A stretch of DNA of 23,107 bases from a bacterium (lineage in GTDB: Bacteria > SZUA-79 > Acidulodesulfobacterales > Acidulodesulfobacteraceae), in the NCBI GenBank assembly GCA_021789455.1, contig JAJYJN010000014.1:1-23107 (forward strand), given 5' to 3'. A model generated the notes under the pieces. The model did no database searches. It saw nothing but the letters and a program-made list of their open reading frames with translations, and had not been told where the DNA came from. How positions within the stretch are numbered: position 1 is the stretch's first letter; each line of letters begins with the position of its first letter. The position numbers and the translations under genes were made by a program. Below are positions 21,857-23,107 of this stretch, one piece after another.

Positions 21857-21921
21857 ATATTGAATAAGCTAAAAGCCTGTTCGGTATTTTTAAAAAATTA
21901 TTTAAATTATAAATTAGCGCA

Positions 21922-23107
21922 ATGTTTGACGGACTTAGTTCAAAACTCGAAAAAGTTTTTAAAAACCTTAAAGGTTACGGAAAGCTGTCTGAAAAAAATA
22001 TAGAAGACAGTCTTAAGGAAGTCAGGCTTTCTTTGCTTGAAGCCGACGTAAACTACCTTATAGTAAAAGAGTTTATAGAATCCGTAAAAAATAAAGCCGT
22101 AGGCGAAAAAGTAGCCGACAGCCTGACCCCTGCCCAACAGATTATTAAAATAATAAGGGACGAATTAGTTGAACTGCTGGGAAACAACGAGCCTTTAAAT
22201 ATTAAGACAAAGCCTCCCGTCATCATAATGCTAATAGGTCTTCAGGGTTCGGGTAAAACGACTACTGCGGGAAAACTCGCGCTTTATCTTCACAGAATGA
22301 AACGCAGCGTATATCTAGTTCCCGCGGACGTTTACAGACCGGCGGCTATACTTCAGCTTAAGAAAATCGGCGCAAGCATAAATATTCCGGTTTACGAAAC
22401 GCCGGAAGAAAATGGGAAAATCCTGCAAAAGCCCGACGAAATAGTTAAAAGCGCTATAGAAATAGCCGAAAAACATGCATACGATACCATAATCGTCGAT
22501 ACTGCCGGACGACTCGAAATAGACGAACCGTTAATGGACGAGCTTAAACTTCTTAAAAATAAATTTAATCCAAACGAAATATTATTCGTAGCAGACTCCA
22601 TGCTGGGGCAGAGCGCGGTTACGGTAGCAAAAACCTTCAACGAAGCTCTTGATATATCAGGGGTCGTCCTAACGAAAGTTGACGGCGACGCAAGAGGCGG
22701 AGCGGCTCTTTCTATTAAAAAAACCGTCGCCAAACCGATTAAATTCATAGGCATCGGTGAAAAACTCAGCGATTTCGAAGTCTTTTACGGCGACAGGATA
22801 GCCGACAGGATACTCGGCATGGGCGACATATTAAGCCTTATAGAAAAAGCCCAGGAGTCTATTGACGAAAAATCTGCTAAATCTATAGAAGAATCTCTTA
22901 ACAAAAAAGATTTTACGGTTAAAGATTTTGCCGAACAGCTTAAAATGATGTCAAAAATAGGCGGGATTACTCAGATTGCAGGCATGATACCCGGCTTTTC
23001 AAAAATAAAAGATAAATTTAATTCTGAAGCGGCTGAAAAAGAGATAGTTAAAATTAAGGCTATTATTAATTCTATGACGGAAAAAGAAAGGCTGAACCCC
23101 GACATAT
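21922..23107 (+). CDS. ffh: Signal recognition particle protein Ffh (C-terminus cut by window end)
   Basis: GTPase subunit of the signal recognition particle, which binds 4.5S RNA and signal sequences and targets ribosomes to FtsY at the membrane. The N domain begins MFDGLSSKLEKVFKNLKGYGKLSE. The G domain shows GLQGSGKT (106-113), DVYRPAA, DTAGR (193-197), TKVDGDARGG (Asp254) and GIGEKLSDFEVF. The M domain starts near GMGDILSLIEKAQE and continues to the window edge at about residue 395, so the C-terminal RNA-binding part is outside. The start gives the canonical N-terminus but lacks a Shine-Dalgarno. It has its own promoter and is probably not strictly dependent on the recR operon. Confidence 0.96.
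   Translation, partial: MFDGLSSKLEKVFKNLKGYGKLSEKNIEDSLKEVRLSLLEADVNYLIVKEFIESVKNKAVGEKVADSLTPAQQIIKIIRDELVELLGNNEPLNIKTKPPVIIMLIGLQGSGKTTTAGKLALYLHRMKRSVYLVPADVYRPAAILQLKKIGASINIPVYETPEENGKILQKPDEIVKSAIEIAEKHAYDTIIVDTAGRLEIDEPLMDELKLLKNKFNPNEILFVADSMLGQSAVTVAKTFNEALDISGVVLTKVDGDARGGAALSIKKTVAKPIKFIGIGEKLSDFEVFYGDRIADRILGMGDILSLIEKAQESIDEKSAKSIEESLNKKDFTVKDFAEQLKMMSKIGGITQIAGMIPGFSKIKDKFNSEAAEKEIVKIKAIINSMTEKERLNPDI

Overview
The window is about 23 kb of AT-rich, gene-dense bacterial chromosome and looks like core genome. The minus-strand gene order rpmF-plsX-fabH-(fabK)-fabD-fabG-acpP-fabF-rpiB-glyA-nrdR-ribD-ribE-ribBA-ribH-nusB is, from memory, the order found in Deltaproteobacteria/Desulfobacterota such as Geobacter. 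Low GC, FabK as enoyl reductase, an archaeal-type valyl-tRNA synthetase, a selenoprotein and a sulfur-metabolism-like fusion protein fit an anaerobic, low-GC member of that group. This assignment is inference; there is no rRNA to test it.

Region 1 (57-14126, minus strand) reads from right to left as one long co-oriented run, probably an operon or several overlapping ones, behind a recognisable sigma70-type promoter just downstream of valS. It makes ribosomal protein L32 and the start and elongation machinery of fatty acid/phospholipid synthesis. It continues with ribose-5-phosphate isomerase B, serine hydroxymethyltransferase, the NrdR repressor and four riboflavin enzymes. It ends with NusB, a small TusA/SirA-like protein and RNase PH. 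The TusA-like gene (792-1049) has an in-frame UGA exactly where the family has its catalytic cysteine, followed by a hairpin resembling a bacterial SECIS element, so it is read here as a selenoprotein that ordinary gene calling would miss. A tandem palindromic repeat sits between fabG and acpP.

Region 2 (14210-16783) is valS (minus) and the 72-bp divergent valS/dnaX promoter region, where both transcripts appear leaderless or nearly so.

Region 3 (16784-23107, plus strand) is dnaX-ybaB-recR, a large gene one base behind recR, and the start of ffh, which runs off the window. The large gene fuses an alkaline-phosphatase/sulfatase-superfamily domain to a CysD/PAPS-reductase-type PP-loop domain carrying a CC...CxxC iron-sulfur-type cysteine set; I do not recognise this architecture. 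dnaX has an A8 slippery run at the end of its clamp-loader core, with nearby stops in both other frames. A degenerate copy of the palindromic repeat lies between the fusion gene and ffh.

No stretch longer than 300 bases lacks a gene; the longest gap is 207 bases (21715-21921). I saw no tRNA, rRNA, CRISPR array, transposase gene or riboswitch. The best candidates for new biology are the Sec-containing TusA-like protein (with its SECIS) and the hydrolase/PP-loop fusion.
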